Positions 17,218 through 26,108 are shown, numbered from the stretch's first letter. The stretch: 42,015 nucleotides of DNA from Primorskyibacter sedentarius (GCF_004342065.1 NZ_SLZU01000027.1:1-42015); one strand, 5' to 3'. Numbers and translations are program-made. The notes: generated by a model from the sequence alone, not told the origin.

Positions 17218-17706
17218 TTAGGGCAGGTTGATGTAGAAGAAGCGCGTGAAGGCAAAGTCGCAGGCCAGGACCAGGACGACCGCGTAGCCGACGATCCAGG
17301 GCAGCTTGCGCAGGTCCCGGTGGGTCAGCAGGAAGCCGCAGAGGATAACGAAGCCGATCCCCGCGACCTTGAAGCTGGCCAGCCCGAAATCCATCACCGC
17401 GACAAAGGCAAAGACCGCGAGCAGCACCGCAACGGCCAGCCCGGGGTGGGGCTTGGGTGCCTCTGGGTCAAGGGGCGCGGCGGGCGCGGGGTGGGCCTTC
17501 CGCAGGGCGGGTAGCAGGCGGATCACCCAGATGGCCGAGAGACAGGCCATCAACCCGGCCAGCATGCGCGGCACGGCGGCCGATCCCAATGGTTCGAACC
17601 GAGGTTCGGGCAGGCCGGCGGCGCCGACGAAGATCACCCCGGAAAAGCCGATCAGCGCCAGCGCCAGCGCCAGTTCGATCTTCGGGTTTGCAGCAGATGT
17701 TTCCAT
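17218..17706 (-). CDS. tctB: TctB small permease subunit of a tripartite tricarboxylate transporter
   Basis: This 162-residue protein has four predicted membrane helices (about 10-30, 45-62, 85-105 and 125-160) and an Ala/Pro-rich loop between the second and third, the usual TctB plan. I start it at ATG 17706, which has GGGGGGAG just upstream; a longer frame has no ribosome site. It lies between tctC and tctA in the order C-B-A. Its role as partner of TctA comes from family knowledge. Confidence 0.85.
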   Translation of the reverse strand: METSAANPKIELALALALIGFSGVIFVGAAGLPEPRFEPLGSAAVPRMLAGLMACLSAIWVIRLLPALRKAHPAPAAPLDPEAPKPHPGLAVAVLLAVFAFVAVMDFGLASFKVAGIGFVILCGFLLTHRDLRKLPWIVGYAVVLVLACDFAFTRFFYINLP

Positions 17707-17775
17707 GGTCTCCCCCCTTGGAATTGGTCTCGCCCGCGCGGTGGGCACGCGGGCGAGGGATGGAATGGCGCGGGC

Positions 17776-18762
17776 TCAGTTGCCTAGCCCGGCCTCTTCC
17801 GCCACGACCTTCAGCCGCGCCAGGACGTCGAGCGAGCTGGCCAGCGCGGCCGCGCCATCGGTCCAATAGGGCTCAAGCGTGTTCTCGGCGAACCAGGCCT
17901 GCATTTCGTCGCTTTCCACGGCGGTCTGCAGCGCAGTGGTGATCATCTCTTCCGCTTCCGCATCGAGGTTGTCGGGCGCCAGCCAGTAGAGCGGGTTGGC
18001 CCAGACCACGTCATACCCAAGTTCCTTGGCGGTGGGCACATCCCCAATCGCAGGCAGCCGGTTCGCGCCGAAGTAGGTCAGCGCGCGGATGCCGTTGGGC
18101 TTGTAGCTGAGGTATTCCGACCCGGAAAACAACGCGATATCGGCATTGCCGCCCAACAGCCGCGCCAGGCGGTCGGCGCCACCCGGTGCGCCGATCAGGC
18201 GGGTCTCGAACCCGGCCTTCCCGGCCAGCATGAGACCCACGATATGCGGCACGGTGCCGATGCCCACCGCCTCGGTCAGGCTTTGCGGCTCGGCGCGCAG
18301 GGCGCCGATCAGCTCTTCCAGCGTCTGGTAGGGGGCGTCGTCGCGCACGGTCCAGACCGGGCTGCCGCCGCCGGTGAAGCCCAGCGAGGTGAAGTCCTCG
18401 GGGTGGAGCTCGTTCACGCCAAGGGCGTTGGAGACCAGGATGCTGTGCGACCACATCATGATGGTGTGGCCATCGGGCTCTGCGCTCAAGACTTCGCGCG
18501 CCGCATTGGCCGAGGCCGCGCCGGGCACGTTCACGATGACCAGCGGCTGTGGCAGCAGGTTGTTCTCATTGATATAGGTCGAGATCTTGCGCGCCACGGT
18601 ATCGGTGCGCCCGCCTGGGCGATAGCCGACATAGACCTGGATCGGCTTGGTCGGAAATTCTGCCGCCGCCGGTGTCGCGCTTGCGACAAGCGTGACCGTG
18701 CCAAGGGTCGCGGCGACCGAAGCCGCGGCAATTCCCCGCACCATTGCCTGGATTAATGTCAT
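17776..18762 (-). CDS. tctC: TctC/Bug-family periplasmic solute-binding protein of the sulfatase operon
   Basis: This 328-residue binding protein has a Sec signal peptide (TPAAAEFP cleavage region at about residue 34) followed by the Bug-type opening KPIQVYVGYRPGGRTDTVAR and a long two-lobed domain. ATG 18762 has GGAGGA directly upstream; frames extending to 19059 run through an intergenic region and are not used. It is the first gene of the tctCBA-sulfatase-isomerase unit. A TTGG-N5-CCAA repeat lies 45 nt upstream. It shares only family-level similarity with the other TctC at 9261, so the two TTT systems probably recognise different ligands. Confidence 0.88.
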   Translation of the reverse strand: MTLIQAMVRGIAAASVAATLGTVTLVASATPAAAEFPTKPIQVYVGYRPGGRTDTVARKISTYINENNLLPQPLVIVNVPGAASANAAREVLSAEPDGHTIMMWSHSILVSNALGVNELHPEDFTSLGFTGGGSPVWTVRDDAPYQTLEELIGALRAEPQSLTEAVGIGTVPHIVGLMLAGKAGFETRLIGAPGGADRLARLLGGNADIALFSGSEYLSYKPNGIRALTYFGANRLPAIGDVPTAKELGYDVVWANPLYWLAPDNLDAEAEEMITTALQTAVESDEMQAWFAENTLEPYWTDGAAALASSLDVLARLKVVAEEAGLGN

Positions 18763-18806
18763 AAAGTCCTCCCGTTTGATGATGCCGCCGGGTTGCGTCC
18801 CGCCAA

Positions 18807-18819
18807 TTGGACCAACCAA
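18807..18819. promoter_or_regulatory. TTGG-N5-CCAA operator-like repeat, tctCBA-sulfatase operon
   Basis: TTGGACCAACCAA, the same 13 bases as the copy at 12446, lies 45 nt upstream of the tctC start. It is a candidate GntR/FCD site. Confidence 0.55.
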
Positions 18820-18939
18820 TAATCGAAAGTTTTGCACCTGACCAGTCCAAAATGACTCTTGATCGGCCAACGAAGGTTGCTCACGGTCAACAATGGTACT
18901 GTTTTGCCGGGAGAGACCGGTCCAAGGGTCATTACGTGG

Positions 18940-18971
18940 GGTTGGCTGGCTGAAATCTGGTCCAGCCAGCC
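18940..18971. repeat. Inverted repeat after the ABC importer operon
   Basis: GGTTGGCTGG (18940-18949) and CCAGCCAGCC (18962-18971) can form a 10-bp stem (one G-U pair) with a 12-nt loop. It lies 27 nt past the stop of the permease gene, so it may help end transcription of that operon, although no T run follows. It also contains TGGTCCAGCCA, a weak relative of the regulon repeat. Confidence 0.4.
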
Positions 18972-18997
18972 CAGGCAGGCCAAGGTTGACCCTGGTT

Positions 18998-19762
18998 CTA
19001 TTTGCCTTGCCAGTGCAACACGCGCCTTTGGACCGCGGAAATTGCCAACTCCCAGACAAGTCCGATCAGCCCAATGATGATGATCCCGACATAGGTGACC
19101 GGCAAATTGAAGTATTGCGCTGAATCGAGGATCATGAAGCCCAAACCCGCCTGTGCACCGATCAACTCGGATGCGACTACCAAGGTCCAACTGATGGACG
19201 AAGCCGCGCGGATGGCGGTCATGATTGCGGGAAGGGCCGCGGGCAGAACCACCTTTAAGAACAATTGCGACCGCGTCAGACCGATATTTTCGCCCGCCCT
19301 GATGATCAGGTCGGGAATGTTGCGCACGCCTTCCGCACTGTTCAGCACGACGTACCAAAGACAGGCCATGAAGATCAGCCCGATCTTCGGCCCCTCTCCA
19401 ATGCCGAAGTAGAACACGAACAAGGTGATGAAGGCGATCGGAGGGATCGGTCGAAAAAAGCCGATGATCGGCGCGAAGACCGCTTCGAGCACCTTGTGCC
19501 GCCCAATCAAGAGACCGAGAGGGACGCCGATCAGGATGGCCAGAGAAAACCCTGCAAGCGCCCGGAAGATGGAAATGCCGACGTGGCTCCAAAGGGGACT
19601 GCCGGAATAGCCACGTGCAAGAAGGTCTGCGAAAGTCTGCGCCAATGTCACCGGACTTGGAAGGCTGCGTTCATCCACCAACCCGCTCAGTGTCAGGACC
19701 GACCAGAGAGCCAGCAACGCGGCGCCGGATGCCATCGAATACCAGCGATAGGGTGTTGTCAT
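18998..19762 (-). CDS. ABC transporter permease, nitrate/sulfonate/taurine type
   Basis: This 254-residue inner-membrane permease has about six helices and belongs to the BPD_transp_1 superfamily. The cytoplasmic EAA loop that docks on the ATPase is around ENIGLTRSQLFLKVVLPAALPAI. Its length and the motif IPPIAFITLFVFYFGIGEGPK fit SsuC/TauC-type permeases. ATG 19762 overlaps the ATPase stop by 4 nt. It is the last gene of the three-gene importer operon. The ligand is set by the binding protein and is not known; sulfonates, aromatic acids and pyrimidine precursors are all taken up by this class. Confidence 0.9.
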   Translation of the reverse strand: MTTPYRWYSMASGAALLALWSVLTLSGLVDERSLPSPVTLAQTFADLLARGYSGSPLWSHVGISIFRALAGFSLAILIGVPLGLLIGRHKVLEAVFAPIIGFFRPIPPIAFITLFVFYFGIGEGPKIGLIFMACLWYVVLNSAEGVRNIPDLIIRAGENIGLTRSQLFLKVVLPAALPAIMTAIRAASSISWTLVVASELIGAQAGLGFMILDSAQYFNLPVTYVGIIIIGLIGLVWELAISAVQRRVLHWQGK

Positions 19763-20544
19763 GTTCTTGCCTCCGGTTTCGCGCGCAGAAGTTCGACAAT
19801 TTCAGCGCGCGCCTCGGCGAACCTGGGGTCCGCAGTGATGGCATATGTCCTGGGACGTTCGAAGGGGATGTCGTAAATCCGGGCAATCGTGCCCGGGTGC
19901 TGCGACATGACAATCACCCGATTCGCCAAGAAAAGCGCCTCTTCCACGTCATGGGTGATAAACAGGATGGTGGGCTTGTATTCCTGCCAGACCGAAATCA
20001 GCAGTTCATGCATGTTGATCCGCATCTGGGCGTCCAGGGCCCCGAAAGGCTCATCCATCAGGATCAGTTTCGGCCCGGCCACCAGGACGCGGGCAATCTG
20101 GGCGCGTTGCTTCATGCCGCCGGAAAGCTGATAGGGATAATGGTCGCGAAACTTTTCCAGCCCGACGCTTTTCAGCACCCTGTCCGCCTCAGGCCGATAA
20201 TCCCCGGGCTTGACGCCGCGCGACTTCGGGCCAAGCACCACGTTGTCATACACGCTCAGCCAGGGGAACAGGACGGGTTGCTGGAACACCACGCCCCGGT
20301 CGGGCGACGGTCTGTGGATCTCCTCACCCATGATCTCCAACAGGCCCGATGTCGGCTCAGTGAACCCCGCCACCATGTCCAGGAACGTGGATTTCCCGCA
20401 CCCACTGGGTCCGACGATGCAGATGATCTCTTCTGCCTCGATCACTAGGTTGAAATCGGTCACCGCCTTGATCCGCTGTCCCGTCGCGCGCCCCGGACTG
20501 GAGAAGCACTTCTCCAGCCCCTTCGATACAAGCACCTCGGTCAT
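19759..20544 (-). CDS. ABC transporter ATP-binding protein, nitrate/sulfonate/taurine type
   Basis: This 261-residue ATPase has Walker A GPSGCGKST (45-53), the signature LSGGMKQR (140-147), Walker B LILMDEP (160-166) followed by FGALD, and the switch histidine in FITHDVEEAL. These are complete, so it should be active. It overlaps the binding-protein gene by 4 nt and the permease by 4 nt. Family resemblance is to SsuB/TauB/NrtD; the substrate cannot be told from the ATPase. Confidence 0.93.
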   Translation of the reverse strand: MTEVLVSKGLEKCFSSPGRATGQRIKAVTDFNLVIEAEEIICIVGPSGCGKSTFLDMVAGFTEPTSGLLEIMGEEIHRPSPDRGVVFQQPVLFPWLSVYDNVVLGPKSRGVKPGDYRPEADRVLKSVGLEKFRDHYPYQLSGGMKQRAQIARVLVAGPKLILMDEPFGALDAQMRINMHELLISVWQEYKPTILFITHDVEEALFLANRVIVMSQHPGTIARIYDIPFERPRTYAITADPRFAEARAEIVELLRAKPEART

Positions 20545-21536
20545 TGTGCGGCCATTGTCGCCGAACGGGGGTCCAGAAAGTCGGCGCCAGCCCCGGACGA
20601 GTTGATCAATCCTGCCGCCAGGGCCCTGTCATCGACCCAGTCGATGATCGCGCCGCTTCCTTCTGGGCCAGTCAAAGAAAAGACATTGGATTCCGCAACC
20701 TGGTCCGTCACCGTCGCCCAATTGGTTCTGGCGATGATGCTTTGTGCCAGTTCCGGCTTGATTCCCGTCATCTCTTCGATCTTGGAAAGTGTCGGGCCCG
20801 GGTCTTGCTCATAGGCTTCGATCCCCGCAGTCAGTGCCCGGGATACCCGCGCCACGGCATCGCGGCCTTCCTCGCTCTCCACCCAGTCTGCGCCTGTGGC
20901 AAGCCCGAAGACATCATGCAGGCCGATCTCCGACGCGTTGCGCACCTGGACCGCGCCGTTTGCCTCGGCAATGGAAAGAAGTGGTTCCCACAGCCATGCC
21001 GCATCCACATTGCCGTTCTGAATGGCGGACACGGCCTGCGGCGGCGGCAGCGGCACGAAGTCGACCTGATCGAAGTCCACCTCGGCATCCATCGCCTGTG
21101 AGACATGGAACAGGTGAAGGATGGACCCCGGAGGCGCAGTGATCGATTGCCCCGCAAGGTCTGCGTAGGACTCAAGTGAGTTGCCCTCAGACAGGACCAG
21201 GCCGGAAATCGCGCTGGCGTCACCGATGTTGTAGACCCACTTCGCCTCCAGGCCGCGGGTCGATGCCATGTAAAAGGCCGCCAGCGCCCCCTGTGCCAGG
21301 TCGATGCTGCCCGCCTGCAAGGATTGGAATTGCGCGGGCCCGGACGTGAACTTGATCAGGTTCACATCCACGCCGAAGTCGTCGAACAACCCGTGCGCCT
21401 CGGCGGCAAACAGCGGCATTGTCGGCACGGGCAGATACCCGTAGTTCACTTCGATCATGGCCTCTTGCGCCACACAAGGACCCGCCATGATGGTCATGGC
21501 GCCTATCGTGGCGGACTTGAAAGCGGTGAGTTTCAT
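20541..21536 (-). CDS. ABC transporter substrate-binding protein, TauA/SsuA/NMT1-like
   Basis: This 331-residue periplasmic protein has a Sec signal peptide (cleavage near CVAQEAM, residue about 24) and a type II binding fold starting EVNYGYLPVPTMPLFAAEAHGLFDDFGVD. That opening is characteristic of the taurine/sulfonate/thiamine-precursor binding group. The motif AAWLWEPL in the second lobe is also typical. GGGAGG precedes ATG 21536. It is the first gene of the importer operon, which is divergent from the GntR/FCD regulator; two perfect regulon repeats lie 75-120 nt upstream. Ligand unknown; a sulfonate or sulfate ester would fit the neighbouring sulfatases but this is inference. Confidence 0.88.
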   Translation of the reverse strand: MKLTAFKSATIGAMTIMAGPCVAQEAMIEVNYGYLPVPTMPLFAAEAHGLFDDFGVDVNLIKFTSGPAQFQSLQAGSIDLAQGALAAFYMASTRGLEAKWVYNIGDASAISGLVLSEGNSLESYADLAGQSITAPPGSILHLFHVSQAMDAEVDFDQVDFVPLPPPQAVSAIQNGNVDAAWLWEPLLSIAEANGAVQVRNASEIGLHDVFGLATGADWVESEEGRDAVARVSRALTAGIEAYEQDPGPTLSKIEEMTGIKPELAQSIIARTNWATVTDQVAESNVFSLTGPEGSGAIIDWVDDRALAAGLINSSGAGADFLDPRSATMAAQ

Positions 21537-21610
21537 TTTGCATTCCTCCCTTGAAACACCCAGGTCCGCGATTGGACGGGTAGGTCACCCAGATTTTCGA
21601 TTCGCGTCTT

Positions 21611-21623
21611 TTGGTCCATCCAA
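21611..21623. promoter_or_regulatory. TTGG-N5-CCAA operator-like repeat, ABC importer / GntR intergenic region, copy 1
   Basis: TTGGTCCATCCAA, a perfect copy 75 nt upstream of the binding-protein gene. Confidence 0.55.
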
Positions 21624-21643
21624 TATGCACATCTGCCTTTAAA

Positions 21644-21656
21644 TTGGATAGACCAA
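21644..21656. promoter_or_regulatory. TTGG-N5-CCAA operator-like repeat, ABC importer / GntR intergenic region, copy 2
   Basis: TTGGATAGACCAA lies 33 bp from copy 1, about three helical turns, so both would face the same side of the DNA. A half-site TTGGTCCAT follows at 21676. Confidence 0.55.
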
Positions 21657-21705
21657 AATAAAAATTTGTCGGGGTTTGGTCCATTTGTCCGTCAGATTCT
21701 GGCAT

Positions 21706-21718
21706 TTGGCCCAGCCAG
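21706..21718. promoter_or_regulatory. Near-match of the regulon repeat beside the GntR gene start
   Basis: TTGGCCCAGCCAG differs from TTGG-N5-CCAA in the last base. It lies 36 nt before the regulator start and could serve autoregulation. Confidence 0.4.
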
Positions 21719-21754
21719 CGTCTATTGTTGTGCAAATTTCTTCGGAGTGTCTGG

Positions 21755-22432
21755 ATGAGTCAGAAGGTCTATCAACGCATAGCCGGTGAGCTGGAAAAGA
21801 TGATCCGGTCCGGTGAATTGAAACCGATGAGCCGGCTTCCGGCGGAACGTGACCTGGCGGCGCAGTTCGAGGTCAGCCGGACCACGATCCGCGAGGCGCT
21901 GATGGTGCTGGAGGCGGGCGAGATCATCCGGATCAAGGACCGCTCCGGGGCCTATGTGCTTCCGGTGGCCCGGAAATCCGCCAGTATTCTGCAATCCATC
22001 GAGGCGACGCCGGGCCCGCACGAGGTGCTTCAGATGCGCCGGTTGATCGAGGGCGAGGCCTGTTTCCTGGTGGCGCTGAACGGATCACGGCGGGAGATCG
22101 ACGCGATTGTCGATGCCAATACGGCCAATGCCGAGGTGCCGCCCGATGACACGCCAGAGTTCCACGATGCCACGAAGCAGTTCCACCTGAGCATCGCCCA
22201 GGGCTCGGAAAACAGCCTGTTCGTCGAGCTTCTGGAATACCTGTGGGAGCAGAAGAGCGGCCCGTTGTGGGAGAATTGGTATGGCAGCACGCGGTCGCGG
22301 CAGAACAGGATTGCGGTGCTGGCCAACAACCAGGAAGTGACCGACGCCATCGTCGCCCGGCGGCCTCAGGCGGCGCGCACCGCGATGCAGCGCCATATCG
22401 ACTGGATGATCTCGCGCTTTCTCAGCTATTGA
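21755..22432 (+). CDS. GntR-family regulator, FadR/FCD subfamily
   Basis: This 225-residue regulator has an N-terminal winged helix (KVYQRIAGELEKMIRSGELK, then RLPAERDLAAQFEVSRTTIREALMVLEAGE, residues about 4-60) and a helical FCD effector domain with EVLQMRRLIEGEA and a His-rich second half. The start ATG 21755 has GGAG 7 nt upstream; an earlier TTG is in frame but has no ribosome site. FCD regulators usually repress catabolic operons for organic acids and release DNA on binding the acid. The repeats around it and in every other control region of the block make it the best candidate master regulator. It ends 11 nt inside the convergent kinase gene. Confidence 0.92.
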   Translation: MSQKVYQRIAGELEKMIRSGELKPMSRLPAERDLAAQFEVSRTTIREALMVLEAGEIIRIKDRSGAYVLPVARKSASILQSIEATPGPHEVLQMRRLIEGEACFLVALNGSRREIDAIVDANTANAEVPPDDTPEFHDATKQFHLSIAQGSENSLFVELLEYLWEQKSGPLWENWYGSTRSRQNRIAVLANNQEVTDAIVARRPQAARTAMQRHIDWMISRFLSY

Positions 22433-23363
22433 GGCGCAGGCCGGCCGACAGCCGGGCATGGTGGATCTCGGCCGCGCCCGCGGCAATGGCGGCGGCGCCG
22501 TCGATCACCTGTGCGGTCACGCCAAGCGCCCCCGCCGCCCGGGCGTAAAGGCCTGCCAGCTCCGGCTCGCCGACGATCAGCAGCGCCCGCGTGCCGGTGG
22601 CCTGTTGCATCGCCTGGATCTCGGATCCGATCAACACGCCCGAGAGATAGCCGCGCCCGTCGACCGCATCGGCCCGGCCCGAAAAGAGCGCGCGCGGCCG
22701 GGTGGAGAAGGCCAGCAGCACCGCGCCCAGTCCCGATCGCGCCACCGTCACGCCTTCGTCGAAACCGGCCAGCCCGGTGCCGCCCAATTCGCTGGTCACA
22801 TGGCCCTTCAGCACGCTGGCATGGCAGAGCAGGTCAAAGAGCTCACCTGTCATCGCGGTCGAAATCCGCTGGATCGCGCCGCCGCGGCAGTTCACCCACT
22901 TGCTGTGGGTGCCGGGCAGGCAGAGCAGCGCCTCTTCCTGTCCGGACAGGGCCAGCCCGCCGAACACCTGCACCTCTTCGCCGCGCATCATCTCAGGGAA
23001 ACCGCCAAGCGAGGGCGCGCTCACCCCCGGCACGATATGCGCCGCCGTGCCGGACAGCGCCACCAGCCCGGCCTGCACCGAGGCGCGAGTCTGGGGGGCG
23101 GGGCTCATCGCCACCTCCTGCCAGCCCAGGTTGCTGCCGACCATGCCCACCAGAAGGGCCTGCCGGCAGCCGAACCTGGCCTGCAACCGGTCCATCGCGT
23201 GCTGATAGACGCGGGGAAAGGCCTCGCGGTCGGTCTGCTTCACGCCCCGCCCCGAGATCCGCCCGAGGATGGCCCCGCCGGCATCGACCGCATAGGTGCG
23301 CAGGTTCGAGGTGCCCCAGTCAAACACCGCCAGCGGCCAGGGCGTGGCGTCAGAGCCCGTCAT
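22422..23363 (-). CDS. dgoK: 2-dehydro-3-deoxygalactonokinase (DgoK family)
   Basis: This 313-residue sugar-acid kinase would phosphorylate 2-keto-3-deoxy-galactonate at C6 with ATP. The N-terminal phosphate-binding strand VFDWGTSNLRTYAVD (about 12-26), the mid-region LPGTHSKWV and the second phosphate motif near GEPELAGLYARA match the DgoK family. ATG 23363 is used, overlapping the preceding dehydrogenase gene by 14 nt; a longer frame is a shadow of that gene. A KDPGal aldolase (DgoA) is not visible in the window. The gene anchors the idea that the block degrades a galactonate-like acid. Confidence 0.87.
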   Translation of the reverse strand: MTGSDATPWPLAVFDWGTSNLRTYAVDAGGAILGRISGRGVKQTDREAFPRVYQHAMDRLQARFGCRQALLVGMVGSNLGWQEVAMSPAPQTRASVQAGLVALSGTAAHIVPGVSAPSLGGFPEMMRGEEVQVFGGLALSGQEEALLCLPGTHSKWVNCRGGAIQRISTAMTGELFDLLCHASVLKGHVTSELGGTGLAGFDEGVTVARSGLGAVLLAFSTRPRALFSGRADAVDGRGYLSGVLIGSEIQAMQQATGTRALLIVGEPELAGLYARAAGALGVTAQVIDGAAAIAAGAAEIHHARLSAGLRLNS

Positions 23364-24285
23364 CCAGCCCCTCCAGCGCGGCCCGCAGCCGCAGCAGGTT
23401 GCGGTCGCGCCGGTCGAGGTAATCGGCGGGCGTGCCGTCATAGTCGTAAAAGCCGCGCCCGGCCAGCAGACCACTGGCCCCCTCGGCCAACAGGCTGTCG
23501 AGCCGGCTGGTGCCGGTTGGCTGCACCGGCGGCGTGTAGAGCCCGGCGGCATGGATGTCGCGCACCACCTGAAGCCCGGTATAGTCGATCTTGCGGAACT
23601 GTCCCATCAGGCAGAGCCGCTGCGCCAGCCCGAAGCGGATGGCATCGTCGATGTCCCCGACCTCGGCGACGCCTGCGTCCAGCAGGCGAAAGATCTCGGC
23701 CTCTATGGCCATCTGCACATTGTTGGCGATATAGCCCGGCACGAACCTGCGCAGCAACACCGGCTTCTTGCCGATCGCGCGCAGGAATTCCACCATGCGC
23801 GCGGCAAGCCCTGAGTCGGCCTCGGGCGCGGGCACCACGTCGACCAGGTCGATCAGGTAGGGCGGAGTGTACCAATGCACGATCAGGGTGCGGGACGACA
23901 GGGCCTGGGGCACCAGCGGAAAGATATCCAGGAAGGAGGTATTGCTGGCGATGACCGCATCGGCGCGCACCAGCCCCGCAAGCTGGTCGAACAGCGCGCG
24001 CTTGGCCTCGGCATCCTCGACAATCGCCTCGACCACTAGGTCGGCCCCGGCGACCGCGCTGCCGAGGTCCACGGCATAGCCGATCCGCGCCAGCGCCTGC
24101 GGTGCCTCGGCCACGCCGGTATTGCCGGACTGCGCCAGGTCCTCCAGCCGCGCCCGGGCCCAGTCCAGCCGCTCCTGCGACAGATCGCAGAGCGTCACCT
24201 CGCAGCCCGCCATCGCATGTACCAGGGCAATCGCATGGCCCATCAGCCCGGCGCCGATCACGGCGACCTTTTCATATCCCGCCAT
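23350..24285 (-). CDS. 3-hydroxyacyl-CoA dehydrogenase-family NAD-dependent oxidoreductase
   Basis: This 311-residue protein has a Rossmann fold starting VAVIGAGLMGHAIALVHAMAG (GxGxxG, residues about 6-26), an NTS motif (SNTSFLDI) and HWYTPPYLIDLVDVVP in place of the fatty-acid enzymes' HPFNPP. A helical C-terminal dimer domain follows. The same family includes L-gulonate 3-dehydrogenase/lambda-crystallin and carnitine dehydrogenase. With DgoK downstream and sugar-acid genes around, a sugar-acid dehydrogenase is more likely than a beta-oxidation enzyme; that is inference. I use ATG 24285; a GTG at 24291 overlapping the TPP gene stop is an alternative. Confidence 0.83.
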   Translation of the reverse strand: MAGYEKVAVIGAGLMGHAIALVHAMAGCEVTLCDLSQERLDWARARLEDLAQSGNTGVAEAPQALARIGYAVDLGSAVAGADLVVEAIVEDAEAKRALFDQLAGLVRADAVIASNTSFLDIFPLVPQALSSRTLIVHWYTPPYLIDLVDVVPAPEADSGLAARMVEFLRAIGKKPVLLRRFVPGYIANNVQMAIEAEIFRLLDAGVAEVGDIDDAIRFGLAQRLCLMGQFRKIDYTGLQVVRDIHAAGLYTPPVQPTGTSRLDSLLAEGASGLLAGRGFYDYDGTPADYLDRRDRNLLRLRAALEGLDDGL

Positions 24286-24287
24286 GA

Positions 24288-25955
24288 TCACAGGCTCCAG
24301 GCCGGTTCGGGGTTGCTGTCAGGGTCAGTGACCACATCAACAACCACCGGCTCGCGCAGGGCGATCGCCTTTTCCAGCGTCGGGCGGATGTCGGCGGCGC
24401 GCTCGACCCGGAAGCTGCGGATGCCGAAGACCTGGGCGAGGTCGGCAAAGTTGGTCTTCTGGAATTCAACCAGATCGCCCAGGTTTCCATCGCGGCGTTC
24501 ATAGAGCTTCTTGACCGAGCGCAGCCCCTGCCCCAGCGCCGAGTTGTTGTTGACCACGATCACCGCCGGGATGTTCCAGCGGCGCATCGTCTCAAGCTCG
24601 CCGATGTGGTAATAGAAGGCGCCATCGCCGGTGAAGCAGACGACGGGGCGGTTTTTGGCGCCCTGCTGCGCGCCCAGTGCCGCGGGAAAGGCCCAGCCCA
24701 GCGATCCGGCCGCCCGCAGGTAGGTCTGACCCGGCTTGTCAAAGGCGGTGTATTGCGCCGTCCAGGTGGCCGAGAAGCCGGTGTCCGCCACGACGATCCC
24801 GTTCTCGGGCAGGGCCTTGCCCAGCTCATGCGCCAGCAGCGGCGCGGGGATCAGGTCTTCCTGTCCGTCGAACTCGCCCAGCGAACTGGCCAGCCATTCA
24901 CGCGCCGCCGAGATGCAGCGCGCCAGCCAGCCATTGCCGGGCGTCTCGACGTAGGTCTCGGCCAGCGCCAGCAGCGTCCGGTTCAGATCCCCCGCCAGCC
25001 CCAGCACATTGGGATAGCCGCGCCCCAGCTCTGCCGGATCGGTGTCGATCTGGATGATCTTCGTGCCGGGGGTCGGGATGGTCCAGTTGGTGCTGATCTG
25101 GTCACCCATGTGACAGCCGACATAGATCACCAGGTCGGACTGGGCCAGCAGGGCGTTGGCATAAGGTGCCGAATAGGTGCCGACAACGCCGAAATGATTG
25201 GGATGCGACGTGGGGATCACCGAGCGGCCGCCCACGGATGTGGCCACCGGAAGGCCCAGCCTCTCGGCCAGAGCCATGACGCCGGGACCGGCCTTGTCGT
25301 ACAGGCTGCTGACCCCGCAGACCAGCATGGGGCGGGCGGCCCCGGCCAGCAGCGCGGCCGCCTGGTCCAGCATGGCGCGGTCGGGCAGTGCTGGCGCGGA
25401 TTGCCCCGAGGCCGGAAAGCCCAAAAGCGCCGGATCGCCGGTGAATGGCACCTCTTCTACCATGTCGCCCTTCAGCCCGTCTAGGTCCAGGTGCACCGGC
25501 CGCGGCGTGCCGGTCCGCCCGGCGCGCAGCGCATGGCCCAACATCCGCGGCAGCTCGTTCACGTCGCGCACTTCGCCTGTGAACTTGGTGACCGGGCCGT
25601 AAAGCGGGCCATGCGGCACCTCCTGATAGGCGTTGCGGTGTTGGTGACTGTCCGGTTTGCGCCCAGTCATGGCCAGCATCCGCACTCGGTCGAGGTATCC
25701 GTCCTGCAGGCCCGCAGCCAAGTTCGCCGCGCCCACCGCCTGAGCCATGCAGACCCCCAGCTTGCCGGTGGCGCGGGCATAGCCATCGGCCATGTAGGCC
25801 GCGGCCTTTTCGCTGTGGGCAAGGATACGGGCGATGCCGCGATCCTCAAGCTCCAGCAGGGTATGACGCAGCACGGCGTCCACGAAGAAGACACTGTCCA
25901 GCGCCTCCTGTTTCTCGATCACGTCGGCAAGGATCCGGGCACCGGTTTGGGTCAT
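24288..25955 (-). CDS. Thiamine diphosphate-dependent enzyme, acetolactate-synthase-like
   Basis: This 555-residue three-domain enzyme has the catalytic glutamate E49 (LAHSEKAAAYMADGYAR), a central domain with a nucleotide-binding-like fold, and the C-terminal ThDP/Mg motif GDGAFYYHIGE (443-453) ending in NN (469-470). The family cleaves or joins C-C bonds next to a carbonyl (acetolactate synthases, benzoylformate and oxalyl-CoA decarboxylases, sulfoacetaldehyde acetyltransferase). I cannot place it in one group. There is no neighbouring small regulatory subunit, so anabolic acetolactate synthase is unlikely. It is the first gene of an operon with the dehydrogenase and kinase and is divergent from the sulfatase-lactonase operon. 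Confidence 0.85.
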   Translation of the reverse strand: MTQTGARILADVIEKQEALDSVFFVDAVLRHTLLELEDRGIARILAHSEKAAAYMADGYARATGKLGVCMAQAVGAANLAAGLQDGYLDRVRMLAMTGRKPDSHQHRNAYQEVPHGPLYGPVTKFTGEVRDVNELPRMLGHALRAGRTGTPRPVHLDLDGLKGDMVEEVPFTGDPALLGFPASGQSAPALPDRAMLDQAAALLAGAARPMLVCGVSSLYDKAGPGVMALAERLGLPVATSVGGRSVIPTSHPNHFGVVGTYSAPYANALLAQSDLVIYVGCHMGDQISTNWTIPTPGTKIIQIDTDPAELGRGYPNVLGLAGDLNRTLLALAETYVETPGNGWLARCISAAREWLASSLGEFDGQEDLIPAPLLAHELGKALPENGIVVADTGFSATWTAQYTAFDKPGQTYLRAAGSLGWAFPAALGAQQGAKNRPVVCFTGDGAFYYHIGELETMRRWNIPAVIVVNNNSALGQGLRSVKKLYERRDGNLGDLVEFQKTNFADLAQVFGIRSFRVERAADIRPTLEKAIALREPVVVDVVTDPDSNPEPAWSL

Positions 25956-25975
25956 ATGGAGGGTTCCTATCTGAA

Positions 25976-25988
25976 TTGGTTGAGCCAG
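25976..25988. promoter_or_regulatory. Near-match of the regulon repeat just upstream of the TPP-enzyme gene
   Basis: TTGGTTGAGCCAG lies 21 nt before the start codon at 25955; the last base differs from the consensus. Confidence 0.4.
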
Positions 25989-26008
25989 ACATAGTCATAA
26001 TTTTCATT

Positions 26009-26021
26009 TTGGTCCACCCAA
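26009..26021. promoter_or_regulatory. TTGG-N5-CCAA operator-like repeat, TPP-enzyme operon
   Basis: TTGGTCCACCCAA, a perfect copy 54 nt upstream of the TPP-enzyme start. Confidence 0.55.
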
Positions 26022-26108
26022 AATATCCAGACACACCGGCCCACAAGGCGCCTGACGTCCGGAATGGAGATCAATAACCAGTAATTTATAGATATTTTTC
26101 CAGCCGCT

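Noticed and set aside
24288-25955. Sulfoacetaldehyde acetyltransferase (Xsc) for sulfonate breakdown
   Set aside because: The general ThDP family fits, but I see no Xsc-specific feature, and no phosphotransacetylase or taurine-degrading gene lies nearby.
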